DNA from: Mariniphaga anaerophila
GTDB lineage: Bacteria > Bacteroidota > Bacteroidia > Bacteroidales > Prolixibacteraceae
Length of the DNA: 64,000 nucleotides
NCBI RefSeq assembly: GCF_900129025.1
Contig: NZ_FQUM01000006.1
Span: forward strand, 1-64,000
Reading direction: 5' to 3'
This document shows positions 8,339 to 17,517 of this stretch, one piece after another (position 1 is the first letter of the stretch; each line of letters begins with the position of its first letter). The position numbers and the translations under genes were made by a program. The notes under the pieces are model-generated. The model saw nothing but the letters and a program-made list of their open reading frames with translations, was not told the origin of the DNA and made no database searches.

Positions 8339-11300
8339 ATGAGTCTTTCATCAGTCAGCATAAAAAGGCCGGTACTGGCTACGGTATTTTCCCTGGTAAT
8401 ATTGCTTTTCGGAGGAATAGGAATGACATTTCTCGGTGTCAGGGAATTTCCTAGTGTAGACCCGCCAATTATTTCGGTTAGCACATCGTACCCCGGTGCC
8501 AATTCAGATGTAATTGAATCGCAAATTACAGAACCGCTGGAGCAGTCCATCAACGGAATTCCTGGAATTCGTACACTTACCAGTAGCAGTAGCCAGGGCA
8601 GAAGTAGAATTACCGTGGAATTTGAGTTGTCGGTTGATCTGGAAACAGCAGCCAACGATGTGCGCGATAAAGTTTCTCAGGCACAGCGCTACCTTCCTCG
8701 CGATTGCGACCCGCCAACAGTAACAAAGGCAGATGCCGATGCCAGCCCTATTTTAATGGTAGCAGTTAAAAGTCCGAAACGGTCGCTGCTCGAGCTTTCG
8801 GAAATTGCTGAACTGACATTCAAAGAACAACTTCAGACAATTTCGGGAGTAAGTTCGGTTGGCATTTGGGGAGAAAAAAGATACGCCATGCGCATTTGGC
8901 TCGACCCGGCAAAACTGGCCGGTTACCAAATGACTCCGCTCGATGTTCGCAATGCTATTCAGCGCGAAAATGTTGAACTTCCGGCAGGCAGCATCGAAGG
9001 AAACACCACCGAATTAACCATTCGCACTTTGGGATTAATGACCACGCCAGAGGAATTCAACAGCCTCATTCTGAAACAGGAGGGCAACCAGTTAATCAGG
9101 GTGCGCGATGTGGGTCGTGCAGAACTCGGCCCCGAAGATTTGCGGGGAATCATGAAAATGAATAACGTTCCCATGGTTGCCACAGTAATTGTTCCGCAAC
9201 CCGGCGCCAACCACATCGATATTGTTGACGCTGTTTACGACCGGCTCGAATTCATAAAAAAAGACCTTCCCGACGACGTGGAAATAGAAATCGGATTTGA
9301 CAATACTCAATACATCAGGTCATCCATTGATGAAGTAAAAACCACCATTTACGTGGCTTTTTTCCTGGTGGTGGTTATTATCTTTTTCTTTTTACGCGAC
9401 TGGCGCACCACCATTATTCCTATTCTTGTAATTCCGGTTTCGCTGGTGGGGTCGTTTTTTATAATGTACATTGCCGGATTTACCATTAATGTACTTACGT
9501 TATTGGCAATTGTACTTTCCATCGGGCTTGTGGTAGACGATGCAATTGTTATGATGGAAAATATTTATGTGAAAATTGAACGGGGCATGACTCCGTTACA
9601 AGCGGGGCACGAAGGAGCCAACGAAATATTTTTTGCCATTATTGCCACCACAATTACACTGGTAGCGGTATTCTTCCCCATTGTTTTTCTTGAAGGGATG
9701 ACCGGAAGATTATTTCGCGAATTTAGTATTGTAATTGCCGGGGCAGTGGCTATTTCGTCGTTTGTGGCACTTACATTTACCCCGATGCTTTCCACCAAAC
9801 TGTTAAAATCACGAAAAAAACATAACCGTTTTTACAACTGGTCCGAAAAGTTTTTTGAACGACTCAACAACGTTTACAAAAATTCGCTGGAGTCTTTTTT
9901 AACCCGAAAATACATTTCTGTATTTATTCTTATCGGCGCAGGATTTTTAATTTTCAGCCTTTGGAAAATTATCCCGGCAGAAATGGCTCCGATGGAAGAC
10001 CGGTCGCAGTTCAACATAAACGTTACTCCTCCAGAAGGCGCTACTTACGAGTTCAACTACGATTATGTTGAAAAAGTTGGCGAGCTGGTGGAAGAAATGG
10101 TTCCCGAGGCCGAAAAAGTAACTACAATGGTAAGGGGAAGCTGGGCGTTTGTAAGAGTTGTTCTGGTTGATCCTTCTGAACGGGAACGCTCGCAGCAGGA
10201 GATTGCCGCTGACGTTTCTCGCGAACTGCGGAAAATGACCAAAGCCAGAGCCAGTGTAATTCAACAATCGACATTTGGTGGAAGGCGCGCACGCCAACCC
10301 ATCCAATATGTGTTGCAGGCACCAACAATTGAACGCCTGCGTGAAATACTGCCCGAATTTATGGCAGAAGTAAACAACAGTCCGGTTTTTGTTCAGCCGG
10401 ATGTCAACCTGAAATTCACCAAACCCGAACTTCAGATTGAAATAAACAGAGACAAAGCCAACCTGTTGGGCGTTTCTACCCAAAACATTGGGCAAACGTT
10501 GCAGTTGGCGCTCAGCGGCCAGCGTTTTGGCTATTTTATAATGAACGGAAAACAATACGAAATTCTGGGAGAATTGCCACGCCAGGAGCGCAACAAGCCG
10601 CTCGATCTGAAATCTCTTTACGTGCGTAACAACAGTGGCGAGATGATTCAACTGGACAACTTTGTAAACCTGAAAGAAACAACTGCCCCGCCGGAACTTT
10701 ACCGCTACAACCGGTTTGTGTCGGCCACCATTTCTTCAAACTTAGCCGACGGAAGAGCCATTAGCGAAGGGATTGAAGAGATGGACAGAATTGCGGCAAA
10801 AGTACTTGACGACTCATTCCGCACAGCACTTGCCGGCGACTCAAAGGATTTCAGAGAAAGTTCATCCAGCCTGATGTTTGCATTTGTGCTGGCCATCGTA
10901 CTTATTTTTCTGGTTCTTTCTGCACAGTTCGAAAGTTTTAAAGACCCGATTATCGTAATGATGACCGTTCCGCTGGCACTTACAGGAGCTCTTATTTTCA
11001 TGTGGTACTTTAACATTACCATGAATATTTTCAGCCAAATCGGAATTATCATGCTCATTGGGTTGGTATCGAAAAATGGAATTTTAATAGTAGAATTCGC
11101 CAACCAACGAAAAAATGCAGGGATGAACAAGCTTGAAGCCATAAAATTTGCTTCGGGAGCACGCTTCCGCCCGATTTTAATGACAAGCCTTTCGACCATT
11201 CTCGGTATTCTGCCGCTGGCAATGGGACTGGGCGAAGGAGCTCAAAGCCGGGTAGCAATGGGTACTGCTGTAGTTGGCGGTCTTCTCATCGCCACTTTCC

Positions 11301-11395
11301 TTACATTGTACGTTGTTCCGGGAATTTACCTGTTAATTTCAAGCGAATCAAAAAATAAAGATGAAAATGACAACACCCTTGATAAAGCGAAATAA
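8339..11395 (+). CDS. RND efflux transporter, HAE1/AcrB family
   Basis: This proton-driven trimeric inner membrane exporter, probably of drugs or other hydrophobic compounds, has the HAE1 length (1018 residues) and layout. TM1 is followed by a large periplasmic loop, TM2-6, a second loop and TM8-12. The proton-relay residues are visible: GLVVDDAIVMMENI near 397-410 holds the paired aspartates of TM4, and GLVSKNGILIVEFAN near 907-921 holds the TM10 lysine. It sits between its adaptor (1-base gap) and the outer membrane factor, whose start lies 35 bases inside this gene. No local regulator gene was seen, and the substrate cannot be inferred. Confidence 0.95.
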   Translation: MSLSSVSIKRPVLATVFSLVILLFGGIGMTFLGVREFPSVDPPIISVSTSYPGANSDVIESQITEPLEQSINGIPGIRTLTSSSSQGRSRITVEFELSVDLETAANDVRDKVSQAQRYLPRDCDPPTVTKADADASPILMVAVKSPKRSLLELSEIAELTFKEQLQTISGVSSVGIWGEKRYAMRIWLDPAKLAGYQMTPLDVRNAIQRENVELPAGSIEGNTTELTIRTLGLMTTPEEFNSLILKQEGNQLIRVRDVGRAELGPEDLRGIMKMNNVPMVATVIVPQPGANHIDIVDAVYDRLEFIKKDLPDDVEIEIGFDNTQYIRSSIDEVKTTIYVAFFLVVVIIFFFLRDWRTTIIPILVIPVSLVGSFFIMYIAGFTINVLTLLAIVLSIGLVVDDAIVMMENIYVKIERGMTPLQAGHEGANEIFFAIIATTITLVAVFFPIVFLEGMTGRLFREFSIVIAGAVAISSFVALTFTPMLSTKLLKSRKKHNRFYNWSEKFFERLNNVYKNSLESFLTRKYISVFILIGAGFLIFSLWKIIPAEMAPMEDRSQFNINVTPPEGATYEFNYDYVEKVGELVEEMVPEAEKVTTMVRGSWAFVRVVLVDPSERERSQQEIAADVSRELRKMTKARASVIQQSTFGGRRARQPIQYVLQAPTIERLREILPEFMAEVNNSPVFVQPDVNLKFTKPELQIEINRDKANLLGVSTQNIGQTLQLALSGQRFGYFIMNGKQYEILGELPRQERNKPLDLKSLYVRNNSGEMIQLDNFVNLKETTAPPELYRYNRFVSATISSNLADGRAISEGIEEMDRIAAKVLDDSFRTALAGDSKDFRESSSSLMFAFVLAIVLIFLVLSAQFESFKDPIIVMMTVPLALTGALIFMWYFNITMNIFSQIGIIMLIGLVSKNGILIVEFANQRKNAGMNKLEAIKFASGARFRPILMTSLSTILGILPLAMGLGEGAQSRVAMGTAVVGGLLIATFLTLYVVPGIYLLISSESKNKDENDNTLDKAK

Positions 11396-12743
11396 TCCGT
11401 TCAATTTAAAAAATATTACACTGGCGTTTCTGCTTATTTTTTCAATCGGAAATGGCCGGGCACAGGAGGTTTACGATCTTACCCGCTGCGTTGCAACCGG
11501 ACTCGAACAAAATTTTTCGGTTAAAGTAGCCCGCAATCAGCAGGAGGTTGCTGAAAACAACCACACCCGTGGCAATGCCGGATTTCTACCAACGGTAACT
11601 ACTACAAACCGGTTGGGTGGGAACTTAACGTCAACCACCCAGAAAATGAATGACGGATCGGAGAATAATTCGCGGGGAGTTTACAACACAACCGGTTCAG
11701 CTGCACTGGAGCTGAACATGACACTGTTTAACGGATTCAATGTTCAGACCACCTGGCAAAAGCTAAACGAACTCAAACAAAAAGGGGCGCTGAACACCCA
11801 AATGTCCATGGAAAACCTGGTTGCACAAATTGTAGCTGAATACTATTACTACATTCAGCAACTAAACTACCAAAACAACATGGAATACGCCGTTTCACTT
11901 TCGCGCGAACGCGCACGCATCGACGAAGACCGATATTTGTTGGGAGCATCTTCAAAACTGGAACTGCTGCAGTCGATCGTCTATTTAAATGAAGACAGCT
12001 CGCGGCTTGCACGCCAGAATGAATCTATTCTGGAATCGGAAGTACGGCTAAAAAAACTCATGTCGCTCGAAAATCTGGAAGAAAAAATAAAGTTAGCCGA
12101 CACTTCAATAGTGTTTAATTCAGAACTGGTTTATGCCGAACTTTTAAATTCGACCCTCGATTTGAACACCAGTCTGCAAATCGCTAAAAAAAATCACGTT
12201 ATTTCCGAACTCGATTATAAAATTATTGCCTCTCGGGCCTATCCGTATCTCAACCTCTCGTCGAACTATAATTACGGTTACCGCGGATACGGCACCGGAA
12301 ATATTAGCGACTATGGAGAACTGGCATTAAGCAGCCAGCAAACCAATACGCTGAATTACGGGCTTACACTGGGCATGAATATTTTTGACGGGTTTAACCG
12401 ACGCCGTGAAAAAAGTAATGCGCTAATTGAAGTAGAAAACCAGCAGTACCGTTTCCAGCAGGTTGAACAGGAAATTAAGGCCGACTTACTTACCGTGTAT
12501 TATGCTTACGAAAATAATTTACGGCTGGTACAACTGGAAGAAGAAAACCTGAATGTTGCCCGCGAGAATCTGGAGATTGCACTGGAACGCTACAGGCTGG
12601 GTGCTTTGTCGGGTCTGGAACTGCGCGAAGTACAAAAAAGCCTGCTCGATGCAGAAGAACGTTTGATTTCGGTGAAATACCAAACAAAGCTGGCGGAGAT
12701 TTCGCTGCTCCAGATTGCCGGAAAAATTATGGACTACGCATAA
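11361..12743 (+). CDS. TolC-family outer membrane efflux protein
   Basis: This outer membrane factor completes the tripartite pump. A signal peptide ends near IGNGRAQ. The remainder shows the two long coiled-coil repeats of TolC proteins, for example ARENLEIALERYRLGALSGL in the C-terminal repeat, the typical family motif. Length is 460 residues. Its ATG overlaps the pump gene by 35 bases in another frame, a strong sign of one operon. I found no convincing terminator after it. Confidence 0.93.
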   Translation: MKMTTPLIKRNNPFNLKNITLAFLLIFSIGNGRAQEVYDLTRCVATGLEQNFSVKVARNQQEVAENNHTRGNAGFLPTVTTTNRLGGNLTSTTQKMNDGSENNSRGVYNTTGSAALELNMTLFNGFNVQTTWQKLNELKQKGALNTQMSMENLVAQIVAEYYYYIQQLNYQNNMEYAVSLSRERARIDEDRYLLGASSKLELLQSIVYLNEDSSRLARQNESILESEVRLKKLMSLENLEEKIKLADTSIVFNSELVYAELLNSTLDLNTSLQIAKKNHVISELDYKIIASRAYPYLNLSSNYNYGYRGYGTGNISDYGELALSSQQTNTLNYGLTLGMNIFDGFNRRREKSNALIEVENQQYRFQQVEQEIKADLLTVYYAYENNLRLVQLEEENLNVARENLEIALERYRLGALSGLELREVQKSLLDAEERLISVKYQTKLAEISLLQIAGKIMDYA

Positions 12744-13046
12744 AAATTCATTCATACCTTATATAACAGGTCAGATCAATCCAAACGGCATTGAAAAGTA
12801 GCTGGGGAAAATCACAAAACCCACGTCAACTTAATCTTCATAAAAATACGGTCGTTGTATAAGCCGCGAGGTTTTAATGCGACAACTTAAGAAAACTGAT
12901 TTTACAGAATCTGCCACGTTCAATACTCCACATATTTGTTCCGGTTATACCTTATTATATAGGCAACAAAAAAAGCATGGAAAAAAAAAGCGCAATTACT
13001 TGAAAGAAATAGTAACTTTGCCGCGCATTTACCAAAAGCATGTTTC
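12744..13046. other. intergenic region between the efflux operon and nadB
   Basis: About 300 AT-rich bases. Apart from a -7 box for nadB near the right end I see nothing. A 66-codon plus-strand frame at 12877-13077 reads into nadB in a different frame; its composition looks non-coding. Confidence 0.5.
13013..13020 (+). promoter_or_regulatory. candidate -7 box for nadB
   Basis: TAACTTTG fits TAnnTTTG and lies 26 bases before the nadB ATG, which would give a leader of about 20 bases. No TTTG is present at the -33 spacing. Confidence 0.5.
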
Positions 13047-14633
13047 ATGCAAACATTTGAATTTGACACTATTGTAATTGGAAGCGGACTTGCAGGACTA
13101 ACTGCGGCTTACCACTCTTCAAAATTTGGCTCTGTAGCAGTAATCACCAAGTCAGAGCTCGACACCAGTAATTCCTATTATGCACAGGGAGGAATAGCTG
13201 CTGCTATTGGCAGCGACGACTCGCCCGAAGAGCATATGACAGATACTTTTACAGCAGGGCGCGGGCTCTGCGACGAAGATTCTGTTCGAATCCTTGTAAA
13301 CGAGGGAAAAGAGCGGGTGCTGGAACTCATTGATATGGGAATGCAGTTCGACAAAATAGACGGCAACCTTGTTCTCGGACTGGAGGGAGCACACAGTAAA
13401 CGCCGCATTTTACATGCCGACGGTGATGCAACCGGAAAGAAGATCACCTGTTTTACGCTTCAAAAAGTAAAAGAGAAAAAAAATATTACTCCGTTCGAAT
13501 ACACTACCGTTGTTAAATTACTCAAAAACAACGGTGCTATTGTTGGAGTGCAGGCGCTCGATTTCAGAACCGGAGAGAACCTGCTTTTCAAAACAAAAGC
13601 TGTTATTTTGGCCACAGGTGGATTGTCGCGTATTTTTGCCCGCTCTACCAATCCACATACTGCCACCGGCGACGGAATTGCACTGGCATGGGAGGCAGGC
13701 GCCAGAATTTCCGACATTGAGTTTATTCAGTTTCACCCATCAGCACTTTGTGTGCCGGGAGAAGAAGCTTACCTCATTAGCGAAGCTGTTCGCGGAGAAG
13801 GTGCCTGGTTGCTCGACCACGACGGAAAAAGATTCATGAAAGAAATTCATCCGCTCGCAGAGCTGGCTCCCCGCGACGTGGTGGCATTTAATATTTTCAA
13901 AAAACTTAAACAGTCAGGAAAGGACTTCATCTACCTTTCGTTAAAGCATCTGGATGGAGAGAAAATAAAAACGAGGTTCCACAATATTTATTTGCATCTG
14001 CAGGCCGTTGGAATTGACTTAACCAAAGATTTGGTTCCGGTTGCGCCCGCGGCACATTACATGGTTGGAGGCATTCAAACCAATCTGGACGCAGAAACCA
14101 ACATTAAAGGACTTTTTGTTTGCGGAGAAGCAGCCTCAACCGGAGTAATGGGAGCCAATCGTCTGGCCAGCAATTCGCTGCTGGAGTGTCTGGTGTTTGG
14201 GAAACGTGCCAGCGAAACCGCAGCAAAACTTGTTTGGACGAAGGGAGATCTTCCGGAAATAAAACCTGTACATAACAACACTTCCACTGAAAATACTTTC
14301 CTTGAAATGCAAAACAAAATTGCTTCTGTAATGATGACAAACCTGGGCATCGTAAGAAATAAGGCCGGGTTGGAAGAAGCAAAAACGAATTTTGAGGACA
14401 TTGCCAAACAATACGAAAGCACAAACAACGATTACAATTTGCAAAAAATAAGGAACAGCGCAACAGTTTGCGGATTAATTGCAAAAGGAGCGCTCACCCG
14501 CGAAGAGAGCCGGGGCGGACACATTCGGTCCGATTTTCCGGAAGAGCAAAAAAACTTTGAAGTGCACATTGTACAACAAAAAAATAAAGATATTCATTTT
14601 GAACCTGTAAGACGAGAAACACATGATGGATGA
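13047..14633 (+). CDS. nadB: L-aspartate oxidase
   Basis: This FAD enzyme oxidises L-aspartate to iminoaspartate, the first step of de novo NAD synthesis. At 528 residues it has the dinucleotide fold IGSGLAGL at the N-terminus, the flavin-domain segment LHADGDATGK, FIQFHPSAL, and the C-terminal flavin loop GEAASTGVMGANRLASNSL. The last of these separates NadB/SdhA relatives; NadB is favoured by the nadC neighbour and by a complete separate sdhA elsewhere in the window. It overlaps nadC by 11 bases. No nadA is in the window, so quinolinate synthase must be encoded elsewhere. Confidence 0.95.
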   Translation: MQTFEFDTIVIGSGLAGLTAAYHSSKFGSVAVITKSELDTSNSYYAQGGIAAAIGSDDSPEEHMTDTFTAGRGLCDEDSVRILVNEGKERVLELIDMGMQFDKIDGNLVLGLEGAHSKRRILHADGDATGKKITCFTLQKVKEKKNITPFEYTTVVKLLKNNGAIVGVQALDFRTGENLLFKTKAVILATGGLSRIFARSTNPHTATGDGIALAWEAGARISDIEFIQFHPSALCVPGEEAYLISEAVRGEGAWLLDHDGKRFMKEIHPLAELAPRDVVAFNIFKKLKQSGKDFIYLSLKHLDGEKIKTRFHNIYLHLQAVGIDLTKDLVPVAPAAHYMVGGIQTNLDAETNIKGLFVCGEAASTGVMGANRLASNSLLECLVFGKRASETAAKLVWTKGDLPEIKPVHNNTSTENTFLEMQNKIASVMMTNLGIVRNKAGLEEAKTNFEDIAKQYESTNNDYNLQKIRNSATVCGLIAKGALTREESRGGHIRSDFPEEQKNFEVHIVQQKNKDIHFEPVRRETHDG

Positions 14634-15468
14634 AAGAACGCTGGAAGCAGCTGAAATACTATTCGAACTGGCTTATACCGAAGATGTTGGCGACGGAGAC
14701 ATTACCACCAATAACCTGATTCCACCAGAAACCAGCAAAACTGCTGTTCTGGTGGCAAAAGAAGACGGCGTTGTTGCCGGCCTGCAGGTTGCAGAAATGG
14801 GTTTCAGAAAGCTCGACGAAAACATCGAATGGAAAGTTTTTCTGCCGGATGGAAGCAAAGTAAAAAAAGGAGATACAATTGTTGAATTTAAAGGAAGTTA
14901 CAGGGCATTACTGACAGGCGAACGCACTGCGCTTAATTTTCTGCAAAGGCTCTCCGGAATAGCTACTTTTTCCAATTTGTGTGCTACAGAAGTAGCAGAC
15001 TACGACGTAGAAATACTCGACACCAGAAAAACGCTGCCCGGATATCGTCATCTCGACAAATATGCAGTGCGAATGGGAGGCGCATCCAACCATCGGTTTG
15101 CACTTTACGACATGGTTATGATCAAAGATAACCACATTCAGGTAGCAGGAGGCATAAAACAGGCAGTGGATGCCATACGGTACAAAATACCCAAAAGCAT
15201 CAAAATTGAAGTGGAAACAACTACCATGGAACAGGTACAGGAAGCAATTGATGCAGATGTTGACATCATCATGCTCGACAATATGGATCTGAAAATGATG
15301 AAGGAAGCCGTTGAACTTATTAACAAAAGGGCAAAAGTTGAGGCTTCCGGAAATATGACCCTTAAGCGCATCAAAGAAGTAGCTGCCACAGGAGTAAACT
15401 ACATTTCAATTGGGGCGCTCACACACTCTGTAAAAGCACTCGACATCAGTCAGCGTATTGTCGATTAA
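14623..15468 (+). CDS. nadC: nicotinate-nucleotide pyrophosphorylase (carboxylating)
   Basis: This enzyme converts quinolinate plus PRPP to nicotinate mononucleotide, CO2 and pyrophosphate. The 281-residue protein has the family segments EDVGDGDITT, LTGERTALNFLQRLSGIAT, DTRKTLPGYRHLDKYAV with catalytic basic residues, GGASNHR, MIKDNHI and VEASGNMT. The gene starts inside nadB and its stop is followed one base later by coaX, so nadB, nadC and coaX form one transcription unit of cofactor genes. Confidence 0.96.
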   Translation: MMDERTLEAAEILFELAYTEDVGDGDITTNNLIPPETSKTAVLVAKEDGVVAGLQVAEMGFRKLDENIEWKVFLPDGSKVKKGDTIVEFKGSYRALLTGERTALNFLQRLSGIATFSNLCATEVADYDVEILDTRKTLPGYRHLDKYAVRMGGASNHRFALYDMVMIKDNHIQVAGGIKQAVDAIRYKIPKSIKIEVETTTMEQVQEAIDADVDIIMLDNMDLKMMKEAVELINKRAKVEASGNMTLKRIKEVAATGVNYISIGALTHSVKALDISQRIVD

Positions 15469-15469
15469 A

Positions 15470-16201
15470 ATGAATCTTATTATTGACATAGGTAATACGC
15501 GGACGAAATTCTCTGTGTTCAATCACGGCGAAGAGATGATTTCTGTGCCCGTGGATGAGTTTCTGCCATCGCATGTCGATGTGCTTCTGAAAGAACACCC
15601 TTCCATCGATAGTGTTATTCTTTCGTCAGTAAAAAACTACTCGCAGGAATTAAAAAAGTATCTTCAGAAAACGTTCAATACTTTTATTGAACTGGATGAA
15701 GAAACTCCGCTACCTGTTGAAAACTGTTACAACACAAAAGAAACTTTAGGAAAAGACAGACTGGCAGCAGCCGTTGGCGCATTTCATCTTTACCCTAACA
15801 AAAACGTATTGATAATTGATGCAGGCACTGCTATTACCTACGATTTAATAAATGAAAAAGGACAGTACCTGGGCGGGAACATCTCTCCGGGACTGGAAAT
15901 GCGATTTAAGGCGCTAAACCATTTTACAGGGCGCCTGCCATTAGTCGAAAAAAAAGATTTCGGAAAATTGTTTGGCCAAACCACATCAGAAGCAATACGT
16001 GCCGGAGTACAGCATGGCACTGTGTTTGAGGTAGATAAAGCAATTGAAACTTTTAAGGAATTTTATAAAAATTTAAACGTAATTATTACCGGTGGCGATA
16101 CCATTTTTTTTGATAAGAAATTAAAAAATTCTTTCTTTGTACATTTCAATTTAATAGCCATCGGGTTAAACCGCATATTAGAACATAATGGGGAGAATTA
16201 G
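15470..16201 (+). CDS. coaX: type III pantothenate kinase
   Basis: CoaX phosphorylates pantothenate in the first step of CoA synthesis; type III enzymes belong to the ASKHA fold. The phosphate loop IDIGNTRTKF is at the N-terminus, LGKDRLAAAVGA in the middle, IDAGTAITYDL carries the catalytic Asp, and GGNISPGLEMR follows. I start at ATG 15470, one base after the nadC stop, giving 243 residues; a TTG 12 bases earlier would lie inside nadC. The end overlaps the next gene by 14 bases. Confidence 0.94.
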   Translation: MNLIIDIGNTRTKFSVFNHGEEMISVPVDEFLPSHVDVLLKEHPSIDSVILSSVKNYSQELKKYLQKTFNTFIELDEETPLPVENCYNTKETLGKDRLAAAVGAFHLYPNKNVLIIDAGTAITYDLINEKGQYLGGNISPGLEMRFKALNHFTGRLPLVEKKDFGKLFGQTTSEAIRAGVQHGTVFEVDKAIETFKEFYKNLNVIITGGDTIFFDKKLKNSFFVHFNLIAIGLNRILEHNGEN

Positions 16202-17483
16202 AAGCGTAGTTTTTATGGCCGGACTGCTTATAATGCCGGCTTTATTATTTGCACAATTTAATAATAACACCACTTCACCGTATTCACGGTTTGGTTTAGG
16301 AGACCTTCATTCATACAGTTTCGGAAGAACTGCTGCCATGGGAGGGGCATCATTGGCCAGCCGCAACAACCAGCAAATTAATATGTCGAACCCGGCATCT
16401 TACACAGCGGTTGACTCTCTTGGATTTATGTTTGAATTCGGGGTGAACGGGAAGTTTGCAAATTACAGCAACGATATTACAAGCATGAATGCCAACGATG
16501 TAAACTTCGGGTATTTTGCCATGAACTTTCAAATTACAAACTGGCTGGGAACTTCAATGGGACTTACCCCATACTCTGACGTAGGCTACGATGTAAATAT
16601 AACCGACGAGATTGAGAACGCAGGAAAAATCCTTTACCAGTACACCGGAGGAGGCTCGTTGTCGAAAGCTTACTTTGGACTGGCAGTTAATCCGGTTAAA
16701 AACATTTCGGTTGGAGCAAACCTGAATTACATGTTCGGTTTGCTTAGCCGCACCGGGCAAACTTACTTTTTGGAATCATCCAGCTTTTACAAAAACCAGA
16801 GAAACGAAACCCTCAGAATCAGAGATTTTAATTTAAATTTCGGAATACAGGGAACCATTCCAATTAAAAGCGACCAGCGCGTTACGTTAGGAGCTGTTAT
16901 CGAGAACAAACCCAAATACACCGGTTTTTATTCCGATCTGAATACAAAATATATTTCTATTCCTCTGGGTAGCAACAACTATGCAAGCGACCTAGACACA
17001 ATAAGCAACGTCAACGAGGACAACATAAACATTCAATTTCCGCTCACTTATGGGTTTGGAATTTCTTATGTAAAAGACAACCAATTGGAAATAAACGCAG
17101 ATTATTACCACCAATCCTGGTCAGACGTAAATTTACCGGGCGGAGGCAACGATGTTTTAACAGATTTAAATAAATTTGCCGTTGGTGCTGAATGGATTCC
17201 TGATAGATTTTCTATTCGCAGTTACCTCAGCCGAATCGCTTATCGTGCAGGTCTGAAATATGAGAATACTTATCTTCTGATTGACAATCAGCAAATTAAT
17301 GATTTTGGCATAAGTTTTGGAGTTGGATTACCGGTTTATCGTTCCAACTCAACAATAAATGTTTCAGCAGAATTGGGCAGAAGAGGAACGAAAAAAGACA
17401 ACCTTATTCTTGAAAATTATGCAAAATTAAACCTGAGCGTTAACTTATACGACTTGTGGTTTATTAAACGAAGATTTGATTAA
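16188..17483 (+). CDS. outer membrane beta-barrel protein of unknown function
   Basis: The 431-residue product has a signal peptide (hydrophobic core MAGLLIMPALLF, cleavage near AQ). Many alternating amphipathic strands follow, rich in Gly, Asn and aromatic residues. SPYSRFGLGD comes just after the signal and RTAAMGGAS a little later, and the latter recalls FadL/PorV-like barrels. I cannot assign a transport substrate. It starts within coaX and runs straight into a TPR protein and lptC, so it probably belongs to a conserved envelope-biogenesis group. Confidence 0.8.
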   Translation: MGRIRSVVFMAGLLIMPALLFAQFNNNTTSPYSRFGLGDLHSYSFGRTAAMGGASLASRNNQQINMSNPASYTAVDSLGFMFEFGVNGKFANYSNDITSMNANDVNFGYFAMNFQITNWLGTSMGLTPYSDVGYDVNITDEIENAGKILYQYTGGGSLSKAYFGLAVNPVKNISVGANLNYMFGLLSRTGQTYFLESSSFYKNQRNETLRIRDFNLNFGIQGTIPIKSDQRVTLGAVIENKPKYTGFYSDLNTKYISIPLGSNNYASDLDTISNVNEDNINIQFPLTYGFGISYVKDNQLEINADYYHQSWSDVNLPGGGNDVLTDLNKFAVGAEWIPDRFSIRSYLSRIAYRAGLKYENTYLLIDNQQINDFGISFGVGLPVYRSNSTINVSAELGRRGTKKDNLILENYAKLNLSVNLYDLWFIKRRFD

Positions 17484-17517
17484 AAACGAAATAAAAACAA
17501 ATAAAAATTACGAGACT

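Noticed and set aside
12877-13077. 66-codon plus-strand ORF before nadB
   Set aside because: It runs through Lys-rich low-complexity DNA and the nadB promoter box and overlaps nadB in a different frame.
17476-17517. Upstream start for the TPR protein gene
   Set aside because: It overlaps the barrel gene and puts 14 charged residues before a clean signal peptide that begins at ATG 17518.
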